In this document: positions 41,742 to 50,905 of the stretch, in pieces
Layout: every line of letters begins with the position of its first letter
Position numbering within the stretch: the stretch's first letter is position 1
Assembly: GCF_001642935.1 (NCBI RefSeq)
Contig: NZ_CP016761.1
Span: forward strand, 2,232,001 to 2,296,000
From: Fictibacillus arsenicus
GTDB taxonomy: Bacteria; Bacillota; Bacilli; Bacillales; Fictibacillaceae
Reading direction: 5' to 3'
Length of the DNA stretch: 64,000 nt
Made by a program: the position numbers and the translations under genes
Notes under the pieces: generated by a model
Told to the model about the DNA's origin: nothing
What the model saw: the letters and a program-made list of their open reading frames with translations, nothing else
Databases searched by the model: none

Positions 41742-41790
41742 AGCCTTTTCACCTCATTCCCCTGTGGCTATCTTAATAGGTTATTAAAAA

Positions 41791-42174
41791 TTAGTAGATG
41801 GTAGCCTCAGGTTCAACACCAAGCATTTCTTGTATCATATTATTCTTGTCCATGATTGCCACTTTTGGCTGATGATTTTTGGCTTCTGCCTCATCATACA
41901 TAGCATAGGAAATAACAATAATCGTATCTCCTTCTTGAACGAGTCTCGCAGCTGCACCATTTAAACACATCACACCGCTTCCTCTTTTTCCAGGAATAAT
42001 ATAAGTCTCAAAACGCGCACCATTATTATTATTTACAATTTGAACTTTTTCGTTCGGCATCATATCAACCGCATCTAAAATATCTTCATCGATCGTGATG
42101 CTTCCAACATAGTTTAAATTAGATTCAGTTACGGTTGCACGGTGTATTTTAGCTTTCATTAAATTACGGAACAT
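41791..42174 (-). CDS. panD: Aspartate 1-decarboxylase
   Basis: Pyruvoyl enzyme making beta-alanine for pantothenate. 127 residues. Self-cleavage Gly-Ser pair is in [16 protein letters not shown] (Ser about residue 25), with the conserved [10 protein letters not shown] and [10 protein letters not shown]. Start ATG after GAGGAAG and inside the end of panC (16-nt overlap), so panBCD are co-translated. Supplies the substrate of PanC upstream. Confidence 0.97.
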   Translation of the reverse strand: MFRNLMKAKIHRATVTESNLNYVGSITIDEDILDAVDMMPNEKVQIVNNNNGARFETYIIPGKRGSGVMCLNGAAARLVQEGDTIIVISYAMYDEAEAKNHQPKVAIMDKNNMIQEMLGVEPEATIY

Positions 42175-43043
42175 TTTTCTTCCTCACTTCCTTGTTTCTC
42201 TAGTATGTTGTCGATAATGACATTATCTATAAGTCGTGCTTTGCTGAATCTAACGCTTAATGCGATGATCAGCTTTTTGTCATCTTTAACTGGAGGAAGA
42301 AGTTCAGGATATGAGAGAACTTTGCAATACTCAACAGTTCCAGCCGTATGTTCCTCCAAGTATTTTATCATCTTTTCTTCTGTCTCACCACTATCGCAGT
42401 TCGATAGCCAGCTCTGCGCTTTCTGTAAAGATTGATACAAGTGGTGAGCTTCTTTTCTTTCTTCTTCCGAAAGATATACATTTCTTGAGCTCATCGCCAG
42501 TCCATCAGATTCACGTTTCGTTTCACAGCCAATGATTTCTACTGGAAAATTAAAATCATCAACAAGACCTCGAACTACTGCCACCTGCTGGGCATCTTTC
42601 AGACCAAAAAACGCTTTATCCGGTGATACAATGTGAAACAGCTTCGTAAGTACTGTTGCCACCCCGTCAAAATGACCTGTTCTGCTTTTTCCGCAAAGAG
42701 CATCGGTTCTTCTGTTTACAGAAACCGTGACAACAGGTTTATCTGGATACATTTCTTTTGTGTCAGGATAAAAAAGAACGTCTGCACCAGCTTCTTCTGC
42801 AAGTTTTTTATCACGTTCAAAATCTCGCGGATAACGGTCAAAATCTTCGTTCGGTCCAAATTGCAGCGGATTGACAAAAATACTTACCACAACGATGTCA
42901 GCCTCATTCTTCGCACGTTCCATCAGTGAAAGATGCCCTTCATGCAGATAGCCCATAGTTGGTACGAATCCTACCGAATTACCTTCTGTTTTTTCTTGCA
43001 GAATATATTTTTGCATGTCTTGGATGCTGTTCAATATAATCAT
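42159..43043 (-). CDS. panC: Pantothenate synthetase
   Basis: ATP-dependent ligase joining pantoate and beta-alanine. 294 residues. Adenylylation motifs [15 protein letters not shown] (HIGH-like), [18 protein letters not shown] and the MSSRNVYLS loop (KMSKS-like) are intact. The start ATG overlaps the panB stop as ATGA. Middle gene of panBCD; controlled by the panB leader if that leader is a switch. Confidence 0.97.
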   Translation of the reverse strand: MIILNSIQDMQKYILQEKTEGNSVGFVPTMGYLHEGHLSLMERAKNEADIVVVSIFVNPLQFGPNEDFDRYPRDFERDKKLAEEAGADVLFYPDTKEMYPDKPVVTVSVNRRTDALCGKSRTGHFDGVATVLTKLFHIVSPDKAFFGLKDAQQVAVVRGLVDDFNFPVEIIGCETKRESDGLAMSSRNVYLSEEERKEAHHLYQSLQKAQSWLSNCDSGETEEKMIKYLEEHTAGTVEYCKVLSYPELLPPVKDDKKLIIALSVRFSKARLIDNVIIDNILEKQGSEEEKCSVI

Positions 43044-43879
43044 GACTTAACTCCTCCATACAAACGGTCGATCGTTTCTGTTTTCATGTTAAAGCTGTGT
43101 TCTTCCTCAGGGAACTTCATCTGCTGTACATCTTCTTTATACTTCTGGAGTCCTGCGACCAGCATATCTTTAACATTTCCGTAGGATTTCACAAATTTTG
43201 GTATATGATGAAAACCATATCCGATCATATCGTGATAGACTAAAACCTGGCCATCTGTATGTTTACCTGCACCAATACCTATAACTGGGATAGTCAGTTT
43301 CTTTGACGCTATTTCAGCAAGCTGCTGTGGTACGCATTCTAAAACAATCGCAAAAGCTCCAGATTTTTCTAATAAGAGACATTCTTCTAAAAGTCTGTTT
43401 GCCTCTTCCTCTTCTTTCGCTTGCACGCTGTAACCGCCCATAACTCCGACCATCTGCGGAGTCAGCCCAAGATGCCCCATCACAGGAACACCTGCGTTCG
43501 TCAATGTTTCTATTGTAGAGATTACTTGTTTTCCGCCTTCAAGTTTTACAGCGGATGCGCCGCTTTCCTGCATCATTCTTCTCGCATTGTTCAGCGTCAC
43601 ATCAATTGAGCCATGATAGGTCATAAATGGCATGTCTGTCACGATAAACGTGTCGGCCGCCCCTCGCTTTACCGCTTTTGTATGATGAATCATATCTTCT
43701 AGCGTTACTGGAATGGTAGATTCGTATCCCAAAACGACCATTCCGAGAGAATCTCCGACTAATATAAGATCCATTCCAGCCTTTTCACAGATCACAGCAG
43801 ATGGATAGTCATATGCCGTAACCATTGAAATTTTTTCGCCGTCTCTTTTCATCTTGAGAAAGCTTTTTGTTGTTTTCAT
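43040..43879 (-). CDS. panB: Ketopantoate hydroxymethyltransferase
   Basis: Transfers a hydroxymethyl group from methylene-THF to 2-oxoisovalerate. 279 residues, TIM barrel. Conserved: [35 protein letters not shown] (metal and substrate site), GHLGLTPQ and [18 protein letters not shown]. Start ATG ([13 protein letters not shown]) has GGGAGG 8 nt upstream; the GGG of that site can pair in a CCCTGTT/AACAGGG hairpin right before it. First gene of the operon, after a structured leader. Confidence 0.97.
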   Translation of the reverse strand: MKTTKSFLKMKRDGEKISMVTAYDYPSAVICEKAGMDLILVGDSLGMVVLGYESTIPVTLEDMIHHTKAVKRGAADTFIVTDMPFMTYHGSIDVTLNNARRMMQESGASAVKLEGGKQVISTIETLTNAGVPVMGHLGLTPQMVGVMGGYSVQAKEEEEANRLLEECLLLEKSGAFAIVLECVPQQLAEIASKKLTIPVIGIGAGKHTDGQVLVYHDMIGYGFHHIPKFVKSYGNVKDMLVAGLQKYKEDVQQMKFPEEEHSFNMKTETIDRLYGGVKS

Positions 43880-43884
43880 ACTTT

Positions 43885-44085
43885 TAGCCTCCCTGTTTTT
43901 TAACAGGGCCAGAGTGCAAAAAACCTTCTTCCAAAGAGGAAGAAGGCATAGGAAACATCCCTAGACGTTTTGATTGTTTGCTCCCTCTGTCCCGGTCCTG
44001 ATTTTGGATCTAGGCAGATATATGGTTTATGTTCAAAAACTCGCAGTACTAGTGCAGTTCCACTGTAAGGATACTGCCTATAAGA
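43885..44085 (-). ncRNA. Structured panB leader (pan motif candidate)
   Basis: About 200 nt of leader between birA and panB. It can form GCAGTA(44072-44077)/TACTGC(44043-44048) or, exclusively, TAGGCAG/CTGCCTA (44074-44080 with 44011-44017), or CCTAGA/TCTAGG (44009-44014 with 43960-43965). A terminator follows at 43918-43946 and an RBS-adjacent hairpin at about 43886-43905. As I recall, the pan RNA motif of Firmicutes sits exactly upstream of panB; whether this copy matches the consensus needs a covariance search. Confidence 0.7.
43918..43946 (-). terminator. Intrinsic terminator in the panB leader
   Basis: CCTTCTTCC / GGAAGAAGG stem with a 5-nt loop followed by TTTTTTG on the minus strand, 38 nt before panB. 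It either ends the birA operon or attenuates panBCD. Confidence 0.88.
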
Positions 44086-44106
44086 TTATTTTATCACGTA
44101 CATAAC

Positions 44107-45081
44107 TTAGTGAGAAGGAAATTCGATATCCGCTGAATAGATTGAATGGATCTCGCCATTGTCATCCTCGAGCAGCAGAACACCTTCATCTGTTATTCCT
44201 TTTGCATAGCCTGTAATAGAACCTGTGACAGACCTTGCTGTTATTCTTTTTCCAAGGCTGTAAGCACGCGCTTCCCAAAGAAGCTTTATAACCGCAAAGC
44301 CTTTAACCAGGTAGCTTCTATACAGGTTTTCAATCTCTTGCAAAACTGCACCTGCTATTTCAGCTCGCTTATAAGTTTTTCCGCCTTCGATCGCAAGGCT
44401 AGTCGCAATTTCTGAGATTTCTTCTGTAAAGTGCTTTTTCTCCTGATTGACATTCATTCCGATTCCAACAATAACAGAATGGATAGAATCGGCTTCTGCC
44501 TGAAGCTCAGTTAGAATACCAGCTACTTTTTTCCCTTTGATTAACAGGTCGTTTGGCCACTTGATTGCAGCTTCAAGACCTGTTACTTTTTCAATTGCTC
44601 TTGATGCAGCAACAGCAATAAGCAATGTGAGCTGCGGAGCTTTTTGAAGGGGGATTTCTGGACGAAGGATGAGACTCATCCAGATACCGGTTCCAGATGG
44701 AGACTGCCACGCTCTCCCAAGCCTTCCTCTTCCGCCTGTCTGTTCATCGGCAAGTACTATGCTTCCTTCAAGAGCACCTTCTCTTGCTAAGCTGTGGGCT
44801 ATTTCCTGTGTGCTTTTAACAGAAGTTTTGTAAGTAACCTTTTTGCCGAACGTTCCATTACCTGTGTATAAAGAGACTTCCTCTGCAGTTACAAGATCAG
44901 GTGATGTGAGAAGACGGTAGCCTCTTTTCTGAACGGCTTCAATCGAATAGCCTGACTTTCTAAGCTCTGATATATGTTTCCATATGGCTGTCCTTGAACA
45001 GTTCAAGTTTTCACTTATCTGCTGACCTGAAACAAATTCACCCTCATTTTCAGCCAGCATGTGTAATAATGCTTCTTTCAT
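44107..45081 (-). CDS. birA: Biotin--protein ligase / biotin repressor BirA
   Basis: Bifunctional protein: winged-helix DNA-binding domain at 1-~65 (SGQQISENLNCSRTAIWKHI) and a biotin ligase domain with the adenylate loop GGRGRLGRAWQSP and the lysine segment IKWPNDLLIKGKKVAGIL. 324 residues from ATG 45081 (MKEALLHMLAENEGE), which overlaps the cca stop as ATGA and has AAGGTGGGG upstream. Last gene of the ypjD-birA operon. Confidence 0.95.
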   Translation of the reverse strand: MKEALLHMLAENEGEFVSGQQISENLNCSRTAIWKHISELRKSGYSIEAVQKRGYRLLTSPDLVTAEEVSLYTGNGTFGKKVTYKTSVKSTQEIAHSLAREGALEGSIVLADEQTGGRGRLGRAWQSPSGTGIWMSLILRPEIPLQKAPQLTLLIAVAASRAIEKVTGLEAAIKWPNDLLIKGKKVAGILTELQAEADSIHSVIVGIGMNVNQEKKHFTEEISEIATSLAIEGGKTYKRAEIAGAVLQEIENLYRSYLVKGFAVIKLLWEARAYSLGKRITARSVTGSITGYAKGITDEGVLLLEDDNGEIHSIYSADIEFPSH

Positions 45082-46262
45082 TCTTTTCCCCACCTTCGCA
45101 CCCAATCGCTGATCTCCCTTTCAGAAAGAGGGAGTTTACCTTCAACGATTTCTTTTTCTAACTCCTGAAAAAGTTGTCCTACCCACACGCCTGGAGCTTT
45201 TTGTTTAATTTTTAAAATGTCCTCACCGTTTAAAGGGATTTCATCTCTGGATTTAATAACAATTTCATTTGCTAGTTGTTTCAGCTTGCTCGCTTGTTCT
45301 TCAAAGGATTCATCCTCAAGAAGACATTTTAGCCTTAGACCTGATAGTGCCTCAGTTAAGCCTGTGGTGTACAAATCCATTTTAGTCCATTTAGTTTTTT
45401 TATATGAAGAAAGGATGTTTAAAACTGACTGGATAACCTTATTAGGAAGCTTCCATAACTTTAAGAAATCTCTCTCATCATCCACTTTAGTTAACACGAT
45501 TACAGCCGCCCATCTTTGTTCTTCGCTCTTTAAAGAGCTCCAATCAAATGAGAGCAGGCTGCCTTCGCATATTTCCTCTATAGGGTATGGCATAAACGGG
45601 AAGACGCCGCAATTTCGCATTAGTTGCAGTGCTTTTCCTGTTTGTTCGCCTTCAAGCAGTTTCTTGAATTCCACCGTTATTCTTTCTGTAGATATTCTTT
45701 TTAGCAATGGTGCATTCTTTTTCAGGGCAAACTTTGTTTCTTCTTCAATGTTCATACCGTACACACTCATAAAACGGAATGCCCGCATGATACGAAGCGG
45801 ATCTTCAGAGAATCGGTGATCAGGTTTTCCTACAGTCCTGATCTGCAGCTTTTTAAGATCATCTCTTCCATTGAATGGGTCGATAAGCTGAAAATTCTTA
45901 TCCATGGCCATCGCATTAAAGGTAAAATCTCTCCTCGACAGATCTTCTTCTAATTTCGTGACAAACCACACTTTAGAAGGTCTTCGGAAATCTTCATATT
46001 TGTCTTCTTTTCTGAAGGTTGTTACTTCATAAGAGACTTGATTATATCTAACGATGACTGTACCATGTTCAATTCCGACAGGAATCGTTTTTGGGAAGAT
46101 GCTCTGTATTTCTTCTGGTTTTGCACTAGAAGCTATGTCTATATCCTTTATCGGACGATTTAAACAATAATCCCGAACACATCCTCCTACAAAATAAGCC
46201 TTGAAGCCTTTTGATTCGATTTGCTCTATTACATAGGAAGCATCCTCAAATAACTTGTTCAT
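45078..46262 (-). CDS. cca: CCA tRNA nucleotidyltransferase
   Basis: Adds or repairs the 3' CCA of tRNAs. 394 residues, class II. Catalytic signature FVGGCVRDYCLNRPIKDIDIASS near residues 25-47, followed by RRDFTFNAMAMD and EDPLRIMRAFRF; helical neck and body follow. Start ATG after AAAGGGTTGAGG. Located between bshA (8-nt gap) and birA (overlap), same order as B. subtilis. Confidence 0.95.
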   Translation of the reverse strand: MNKLFEDASYVIEQIESKGFKAYFVGGCVRDYCLNRPIKDIDIASSAKPEEIQSIFPKTIPVGIEHGTVIVRYNQVSYEVTTFRKEDKYEDFRRPSKVWFVTKLEEDLSRRDFTFNAMAMDKNFQLIDPFNGRDDLKKLQIRTVGKPDHRFSEDPLRIMRAFRFMSVYGMNIEEETKFALKKNAPLLKRISTERITVEFKKLLEGEQTGKALQLMRNCGVFPFMPYPIEEICEGSLLSFDWSSLKSEEQRWAAVIVLTKVDDERDFLKLWKLPNKVIQSVLNILSSYKKTKWTKMDLYTTGLTEALSGLRLKCLLEDESFEEQASKLKQLANEIVIKSRDEIPLNGEDILKIKQKAPGVWVGQLFQELEKEIVEGKLPLSEREISDWVRRWGKE

Positions 46263-46269
46263 ATGAACC

Positions 46270-47400
46270 TCAACCCTTTACTAAAGAGTTATAGATTTCT
46301 TCGTATACACTCACTATTTTTTCAGATAAAAAGTTTTCCCTTACATGTCTAACGGAATTCTCTCTGAAACGTCTATGTCTTTCATCATTTTTTAATAAAG
46401 AGATAGCTTTATCTGCCACAGCAGCCGTGTCGCCCACTTCCACCATGTACCCTGTCTCACCATCCACAATCACTTCAGGAATACCGCCGATGCGCGTTCC
46501 AATTACAGGCACACCGCAAGCCATCGCTTCTAATAGAACGAGTCCGAAACTTTCTTTTTCTGATAACAGAAGTTTCAGATCACAGATAGAGAATAGTTCG
46601 CCTACATTCTCCTGCTTCCCTAAAAATAACACATCATCTTCTATATTAAGTTCACGGACCTGTTCACATGCTACCGTTAATTCAGGGCCGTTTCCGATCA
46701 GCAATAACTTTGATGGCATCTCTTTTCTGATCAATGAAAAAGCTTTGATCACATCCTGTATCCGCTTAACGGGTCTGAAGTTAGATATATGTACGATGAC
46801 TTTTTCATCATCTTGTATTCCATAAGTTTTCTTAAGTTCTGAATTATTATCACGTCTGTAATACACCCGCTCATCAACAAAGTTATGTACAGGAATAATT
46901 TCTTTTTGAGTTTTAAGCAGCTGTTCGGTATCCTCTTTTAATTGGTGAGAAACGGCTGTTACTGCATCAGATTTTTCGATGCCGAATTTTATCATCTCAC
47001 TTAATGAAGGGTCGTATCCTAATACGGTAATATCTGTTCCGTGAAGAGTTGTAAGAATTTTAATATTATCATCTAACATCTGCTTTGCGAGAACAGCGCA
47101 TACTGCGTGCGGTACAGCATAATGCACGTGCAGAAGATCTAATTTTTCCCGCTTAGCTACCTCTGCCATTTTGCTTGCTAAGGCAAGGTCATAAGGAGGA
47201 TACTGAAAAACCGAATATTGATTTACTTCCACTTCATGAAAAAAAATGTTCGGATAAAATTTCCCGAGACGAAAAGGTATGCTGGACGCGATGAAGTGTA
47301 TCTCATGCCCTCTTTCCGCAAGTAATTTTCCTAGTTCAGTAGCAACCACCCCTGACCCGCCGACTGTGGGATAACAGGTGATTCCGATTTTTAGCTTCAT
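46270..47400 (-). CDS. bshA: N-acetyl-alpha-D-glucosaminyl L-malate synthase BshA
   Basis: GT4-family glycosyltransferase joining GlcNAc (from UDP-GlcNAc) to L-malate, first step of bacillithiol synthesis. 376 residues. N-terminal [20 protein letters not shown], then [12 protein letters not shown] and the nucleotide-sugar EX7E region [17 protein letters not shown]. Start ATG after AAGGAGATT. Adjacent to bshB1, which removes the acetyl group from its product. Confidence 0.95.
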   Translation of the reverse strand: MKLKIGITCYPTVGGSGVVATELGKLLAERGHEIHFIASSIPFRLGKFYPNIFFHEVEVNQYSVFQYPPYDLALASKMAEVAKREKLDLLHVHYAVPHAVCAVLAKQMLDDNIKILTTLHGTDITVLGYDPSLSEMIKFGIEKSDAVTAVSHQLKEDTEQLLKTQKEIIPVHNFVDERVYYRRDNNSELKKTYGIQDDEKVIVHISNFRPVKRIQDVIKAFSLIRKEMPSKLLLIGNGPELTVACEQVRELNIEDDVLFLGKQENVGELFSICDLKLLLSEKESFGLVLLEAMACGVPVIGTRIGGIPEVIVDGETGYMVEVGDTAAVADKAISLLKNDERHRRFRENSVRHVRENFLSEKIVSVYEEIYNSLVKG

Positions 47401-47410
47401 AACAATCTCC

Positions 47411-48103
47411 TTATAAATTGTTGGTCACATAAGTTTGTTCAGGAATAAAACCTTCTGCATAAGCAGTCCCTGCTTCAAGTCCAAACAGCCTGTCTCTTGC
47501 TTCAACGCGCTCAATATAGCCGTTTGTGAGCGGTGTATCAACACTGTCCGCAGTTTTTATAAACTGAGAAGGGTATGCTTGCAAAGCTTTTATTTTATAT
47601 GAATATGCTTCACTGACATTTAGAAACAATGAAGGTCTATCTGTACTGTTAATGAAATAATAAAAAATATTTTTTACTTTATGTGCATCGAGATCATCTG
47701 GATCCTTTATATTTTTGATACCAGCTGAAAAAACAGCTTCTTTAACTAGTTTAGCGCAATTCCCATGATCAGGATGGCGGTCGACCCAATAAGGAGCAAA
47801 AACATACTCGGGCTTGAACTTTCGGATACAAGAAACCATTCTCAAAATGAATTCTTCTTGTAAGTACAAACCTCTGTCCGGAAGCTGAAGATTCACTCTA
47901 TTTTTGACACCTAGAATAACTGCTGCTTCTTTGGCTTCTCTTCTCCTGATCTCAACGCTTCCGTTTGATGAGAGCTCAGCTTCTGTTAAGTCACAGATGA
48001 TAACTTCACGGCCGCTTTCTGTTTCCTTTTTAATTGCTGCTCCCATTCCGATCTCTACATCATCTGCATGTGCACCGAAAGCTAGCCAGTTTTTTAAATT
48101 CAT
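47411..48103 (-). CDS. bshB1: Bacillithiol biosynthesis deacetylase BshB1
   Basis: Zinc LmbE-like deacetylase converting GlcNAc-malate to GlcN-malate. 230 residues. Zinc/catalytic motif [16 protein letters not shown] at about 8-23 and the second histidine segment [16 protein letters not shown]. Start ATG overlaps mgsA stop as ATGA. The third enzyme, BshC, is not in the window, as expected. Confidence 0.95.
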   Translation of the reverse strand: MNLKNWLAFGAHADDVEIGMGAAIKKETESGREVIICDLTEAELSSNGSVEIRRREAKEAAVILGVKNRVNLQLPDRGLYLQEEFILRMVSCIRKFKPEYVFAPYWVDRHPDHGNCAKLVKEAVFSAGIKNIKDPDDLDAHKVKNIFYYFINSTDRPSLFLNVSEAYSYKIKALQAYPSQFIKTADSVDTPLTNGYIERVEARDRLFGLEAGTAYAEGFIPEQTYVTNNL

Positions 48104-48516
48104 TTGTTTTCTGACTCTCTTTCGTCGATTATTCTGCGCCAGTCTAAGTCTCCCCGTTCAAGTGACTTGATAAATAGTTCTGCCGAAGCTAAATTTGTTG
48201 CAAGCGGAATTTGGTAAACGTCACACAGGCGCATTAATGCAGACACATCTGGTTCATGCGGCTGCGCTGTTAAAGGGTCTCTGAAAAACAATACGAGATC
48301 CAGCTCATTTTCAGCAATTAGTGCACCGATCTGCTGATCACCGCCTAAAGGACCAGACTGTAACAAGTTAATAGAAAGATTTGTGGCTTCGTTTATTTTA
48401 GATCCTGTTGTTCCGGTAGCGTATAAAGTATGTTCGATTAAGATGTCCTTATAAGCAATAGTAAAATTAATCATATCGTTTTTCTTTTTATCGTGCGCAA
48501 TAAGAGCTATTTTCAT
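48100..48516 (-). CDS. mgsA: Methylglyoxal synthase
   Basis: Converts dihydroxyacetone phosphate to methylglyoxal and phosphate, a bypass of lower glycolysis. 138 residues. Conserved: [40 protein letters not shown] and [21 protein letters not shown] after AAGAGGTG. Its place before bshB1-bshA is notable because bacillithiol detoxifies methylglyoxal; the pairing is conserved in Bacillus. Confidence 0.96.
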   Translation of the reverse strand: MKIALIAHDKKKNDMINFTIAYKDILIEHTLYATGTTGSKINEATNLSINLLQSGPLGGDQQIGALIAENELDLVLFFRDPLTAQPHEPDVSALMRLCDVYQIPLATNLASAELFIKSLERGDLDWRRIIDERESENK

Positions 48517-48527
48517 AATTACACCTC

Positions 48528-49331
48528 TTATTCCATAATATTTTCAAGACCATACACAAGGCCTTCGACGTTCATAACACTTTCAACAGCCATTTTCACT
48601 CCTGGCATGAAAGACGCTCTGTTCATAGAATCATGGCGGATGGTCAACAGCTGTCCTTCTCCGCCAAACATAACTTCTTGGTGAGCTACTAGCCCTGGCA
48701 ATCTCACACTATGAATCCGGATACCTTGAAGCTCTGCCCCCCTTGCACCTTGCAGATCTTCATTTTCATCTGGATGCCCCTGCCTTTTTTCTTCGCGGAC
48801 TTCAGTAATGAGCTGAGCAGTCTTGAGTGCAGTACCCGATGGTGCATCAAGCTTTTGATCATGATGCTTCTCAATTATTTCAATATCAGGAAGATATTTT
48901 GCAGCCATCTGAGAAAATTTCATCATCAAGATAGCTCCAATCGCAAAGTTTGGTGCGATTATAGCACCAGTATTCTTTTCTTGTGCGAGCTCTGTCAGCC
49001 TCTCAAGATCCTCATTAGAAAATCCAGTAGTGCCGATAACCGTTCTTAATCCGTGGTTAAGGGCGATTTCAAGGTGTTTTTTTCCGATATCAGGTCGAGT
49101 AAGGTCGACTAATACATCTGCTTCCACCGACTGGATACATCGTTCTAAATCATCGTAAACAGGTGCTTCCATAGAAACAGGAGCCCCTTGCAGATCTTTC
49201 ACTTGCACTCCGTCATTTTTAGAGTCCACGGCAGCTGCCAGTTCGAAATGAGATGCAGCTTCAATCATCTTTAACGCTTCTGTACCCATCTTTCCGCGGG
49301 GACCTGCTAAAATAATTTTTATTTTATCCAT
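48528..49331 (-). CDS. dapB: 4-hydroxy-tetrahydrodipicolinate reductase
   Basis: NAD(P)H-dependent step of lysine, diaminopimelate and (for spores) dipicolinate supply. 267 residues from ATG 49331 ([16 protein letters not shown]), with GGAGAG 7 nt upstream; seven upstream codons lack a ribosome site. Dinucleotide loop [22 protein letters not shown] and the catalytic [14 protein letters not shown] are present. Overlaps ypjD by 8 nt. Confidence 0.96.
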   Translation of the reverse strand: MDKIKIILAGPRGKMGTEALKMIEAASHFELAAAVDSKNDGVQVKDLQGAPVSMEAPVYDDLERCIQSVEADVLVDLTRPDIGKKHLEIALNHGLRTVIGTTGFSNEDLERLTELAQEKNTGAIIAPNFAIGAILMMKFSQMAAKYLPDIEIIEKHHDQKLDAPSGTALKTAQLITEVREEKRQGHPDENEDLQGARGAELQGIRIHSVRLPGLVAHQEVMFGGEGQLLTIRHDSMNRASFMPGVKMAVESVMNVEGLVYGLENIME

Positions 49332-49671
49332 TGTTTCTCTCTCCTTCATCAATACGTGTCCATCTGTCTTTATCCCGTGTTTGAAATTTATTCATTACTG
49401 TACTAAGTGCTTCATCCAAATCTATATTAAGGGAATTCGCAAGGCATATTAAAACAAAGAACATATCTCCAAGTTCTTCTTCTACTGTTTTTGCATCCTC
49501 CGATGACTTTTTTGGTTTTTCACCATAATGGTGATTCACCTCACGAGCTAGTTCACCAAGTTCCTCGGTTAATCTGGCAAGCATTGCAAGAGGGCTGAAA
49601 TAGCCTTCTTTAAACTGTGATATGTATTGATCTACAACGTCCTGACTTTCTTTTAAAGTACGGTTGGCCAT
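49324..49671 (-). CDS. ypjD: MazG-like nucleotide pyrophosphohydrolase YpjD
   Basis: 115-residue all-alpha NTP pyrophosphohydrolase. Metal-binding motif [21 protein letters not shown] (EExxE-type) at about 30-50 and [18 protein letters not shown] (ExxD-type) at 66-83. Probable house-cleaning enzyme. Start ATG after AGGAGGGTC. It heads the ypjD-dapB-mgsA-bshB1-bshA-cca-birA operon; its promoter shares a -35 region with the divergent one facing ypjC. Confidence 0.92.
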   Translation of the reverse strand: MANRTLKESQDVVDQYISQFKEGYFSPLAMLARLTEELGELAREVNHHYGEKPKKSSEDAKTVEEELGDMFFVLICLANSLNIDLDEALSTVMNKFQTRDKDRWTRIDEGERNNG

Positions 49672-49707
49672 GATGGTGACCCTCCTTATCTTTTTAGTAC
49701 CACCTTT

Positions 49708-49760
49708 ATGTTATCGGTATTTTTTATGTTTGACAAATTTCATGAAATTTTGATTATAAT
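49708..49760. promoter_or_regulatory. Divergent overlapping promoters with 16-bp palindrome
   Basis: Minus strand: TTGTCA (49731-49736), 17 bp, TAACAT (49708-49713), toward ypjD. Plus strand: TTGACA (49730-49735), 19 bp, TATAAT (49755-49760), toward ypjC. The two -35 hexamers lie on almost the same bases. The plus spacer is a perfect palindrome AAATTTCATGAAATTT (49735-49750). The long spacer with a palindrome resembles promoters activated by MerR-family proteins. Confidence 0.65.
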
Positions 49761-49779
49761 AGGAAGGCGTGTTTTAAAG

Positions 49780-49966
49780 AAAGGCTCTATTCTAAAAGAT
49801 TGTTGCTTATGATCATTTATCTCTTTCACTTTATTGATAAGTTGATTGTAGTGCAAGGTGCTTGCAGACGCAGGAGCACCATCTTTCTTTGACCCGCGGA
49901 AAGCGAGCGACATGTAACGGAAATCAACTACTTTCAATAACAACAAAGATTACGAAAACAGCTAAA
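49780..49966 (-). repeat. Dispersed GC-rich Bacillaceae repeat, copy 4 (inverted)
   Basis: Read on the minus strand: GCTGTTTTCGTAATCTTTGTTG, TTGAAAGTAGTTGATTTCCG, CTCGCTTTCCGCGGGTC, GCTCCTGCGTCTGCAAGC, AATCAAC and AAGCAACAATCTTTTAGAA. It fills the gap between the plus-strand promoter at about 49760 and ypjC at 50003, so it would lie in the ypjC 5' UTR. Confidence 0.8.
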
Positions 49967-50002
49967 ATAAACAACTCGATTTAGACAGAAAAGAGGCATT
50001 AT

Positions 50003-50875
50003 ATGATTTATCCTATCAAACTAAAAAATATTCTTTTCATCCTATTTGGTTCTGCTATTTTCTCTTTTGGAATTGTTCATATTAATATGACGAACAATTT
50101 AGCAGAAGGCGGTTTTACTGGTATCACACTTATTCTTTATTTTTTGTTTTCCATTGATCCTTCCTATTCTAACCTTGCCTTGAACATCCCATTATTCTTT
50201 GTAGGATGGAAACTGCTTGGCAAAAACTCATTCATTTATACAGTTATTGGGACTGTTGCAGTATCTGTCTTCTTATTTATTTTTCAGAGATATTCATCCA
50301 TTATGATAGACCTGAAAGAAGATATGACACTCGCTGCTCTGTTCGCTGGTGTATTTATCGGCGTCGGCCTCGGTATCATATTCCGCTATGGAGGAACAAC
50401 GGGGGGAGTTGATATCATTGCACGGCTTGGCCATAAATTCTTAGGCTGGAGTATGGGTAAAACCATGTTTATATTCGATTTTATGGTTATCGCAATTTCA
50501 CTTGTTTATTTAAATTATCGTGAAGCTATGTATACTCTTGTTGCAGTATTTATTGGAGCACGTGTAATTGATTTTATGCAAGAAGGGGCATACGCCGGAA
50601 AAGCAGTGATGGTTGTCTCAGAGAAAAACGCAGAAATTGCTGCGAATATTATGAAGGAACTGGACCGGGGTGCAACTTTATTAAATGGTAAAGGAACATT
50701 TACCGGGCAGCTTCGTGAAGTTCTGTATTGTGTAATCGCGAAGAACGAGATCGTTCGTATAAAGCAAGTTATCGAAAGAATAGATCCACATGCCTTTGTG
50801 ACGGTAAATGATGTTCATGAGGTAATCGGAGAAGGTTTCACTCTCGATGCGGATAAGAACCCTATAGGAAGATAA
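50003..50875 (+). CDS. ypjC: YitT-family membrane protein YpjC (DUF2179)
   Basis: 290 residues with five to six membrane segments from residue 8 (ILFILFGSAIFSFGIVH) to about 195, including the family signature RYGGTTGGVDIIA, then a cytoplasmic ferredoxin-like DUF2179 domain (GATLLNGKGTFTGQLREVLY). Function unknown; suspected transporter. In B. subtilis ypjC lies between ypjD and ypjB, here it is in the opposite orientation to both. RBS is weak (AAGAGG). Confidence 0.92.
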   Translation: MIYPIKLKNILFILFGSAIFSFGIVHINMTNNLAEGGFTGITLILYFLFSIDPSYSNLALNIPLFFVGWKLLGKNSFIYTVIGTVAVSVFLFIFQRYSSIMIDLKEDMTLAALFAGVFIGVGLGIIFRYGGTTGGVDIIARLGHKFLGWSMGKTMFIFDFMVIAISLVYLNYREAMYTLVAVFIGARVIDFMQEGAYAGKAVMVVSEKNAEIAANIMKELDRGATLLNGKGTFTGQLREVLYCVIAKNEIVRIKQVIERIDPHAFVTVNDVHEVIGEGFTLDADKNPIGR

Positions 50876-50904
50876 AAAAACTCCCGAGATATCGGGAGTT
50901 TTTC
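50873..50904. terminator. Bidirectional terminator, ypjC and YugP-like gene
   Basis: ACTCCCGA / TCGGGAGT stem with GATA loop, A-run and T-run on either side, between convergent genes. Confidence 0.92.
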
Positions 50905-50905
50905 A

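Noticed and set aside
43885-44085. T-box leader upstream of panB
   Set aside because: No GGUGGNACCGCG antiterminator motif; the layout fits a pan-type leader better.
49740-49946. 68-codon minus-strand ORF
   Set aside because: Translation of repeat copy 4; shares the LLLKVVDF start with ORFs in the other repeat copies, which reflects the repeat and not a gene family.
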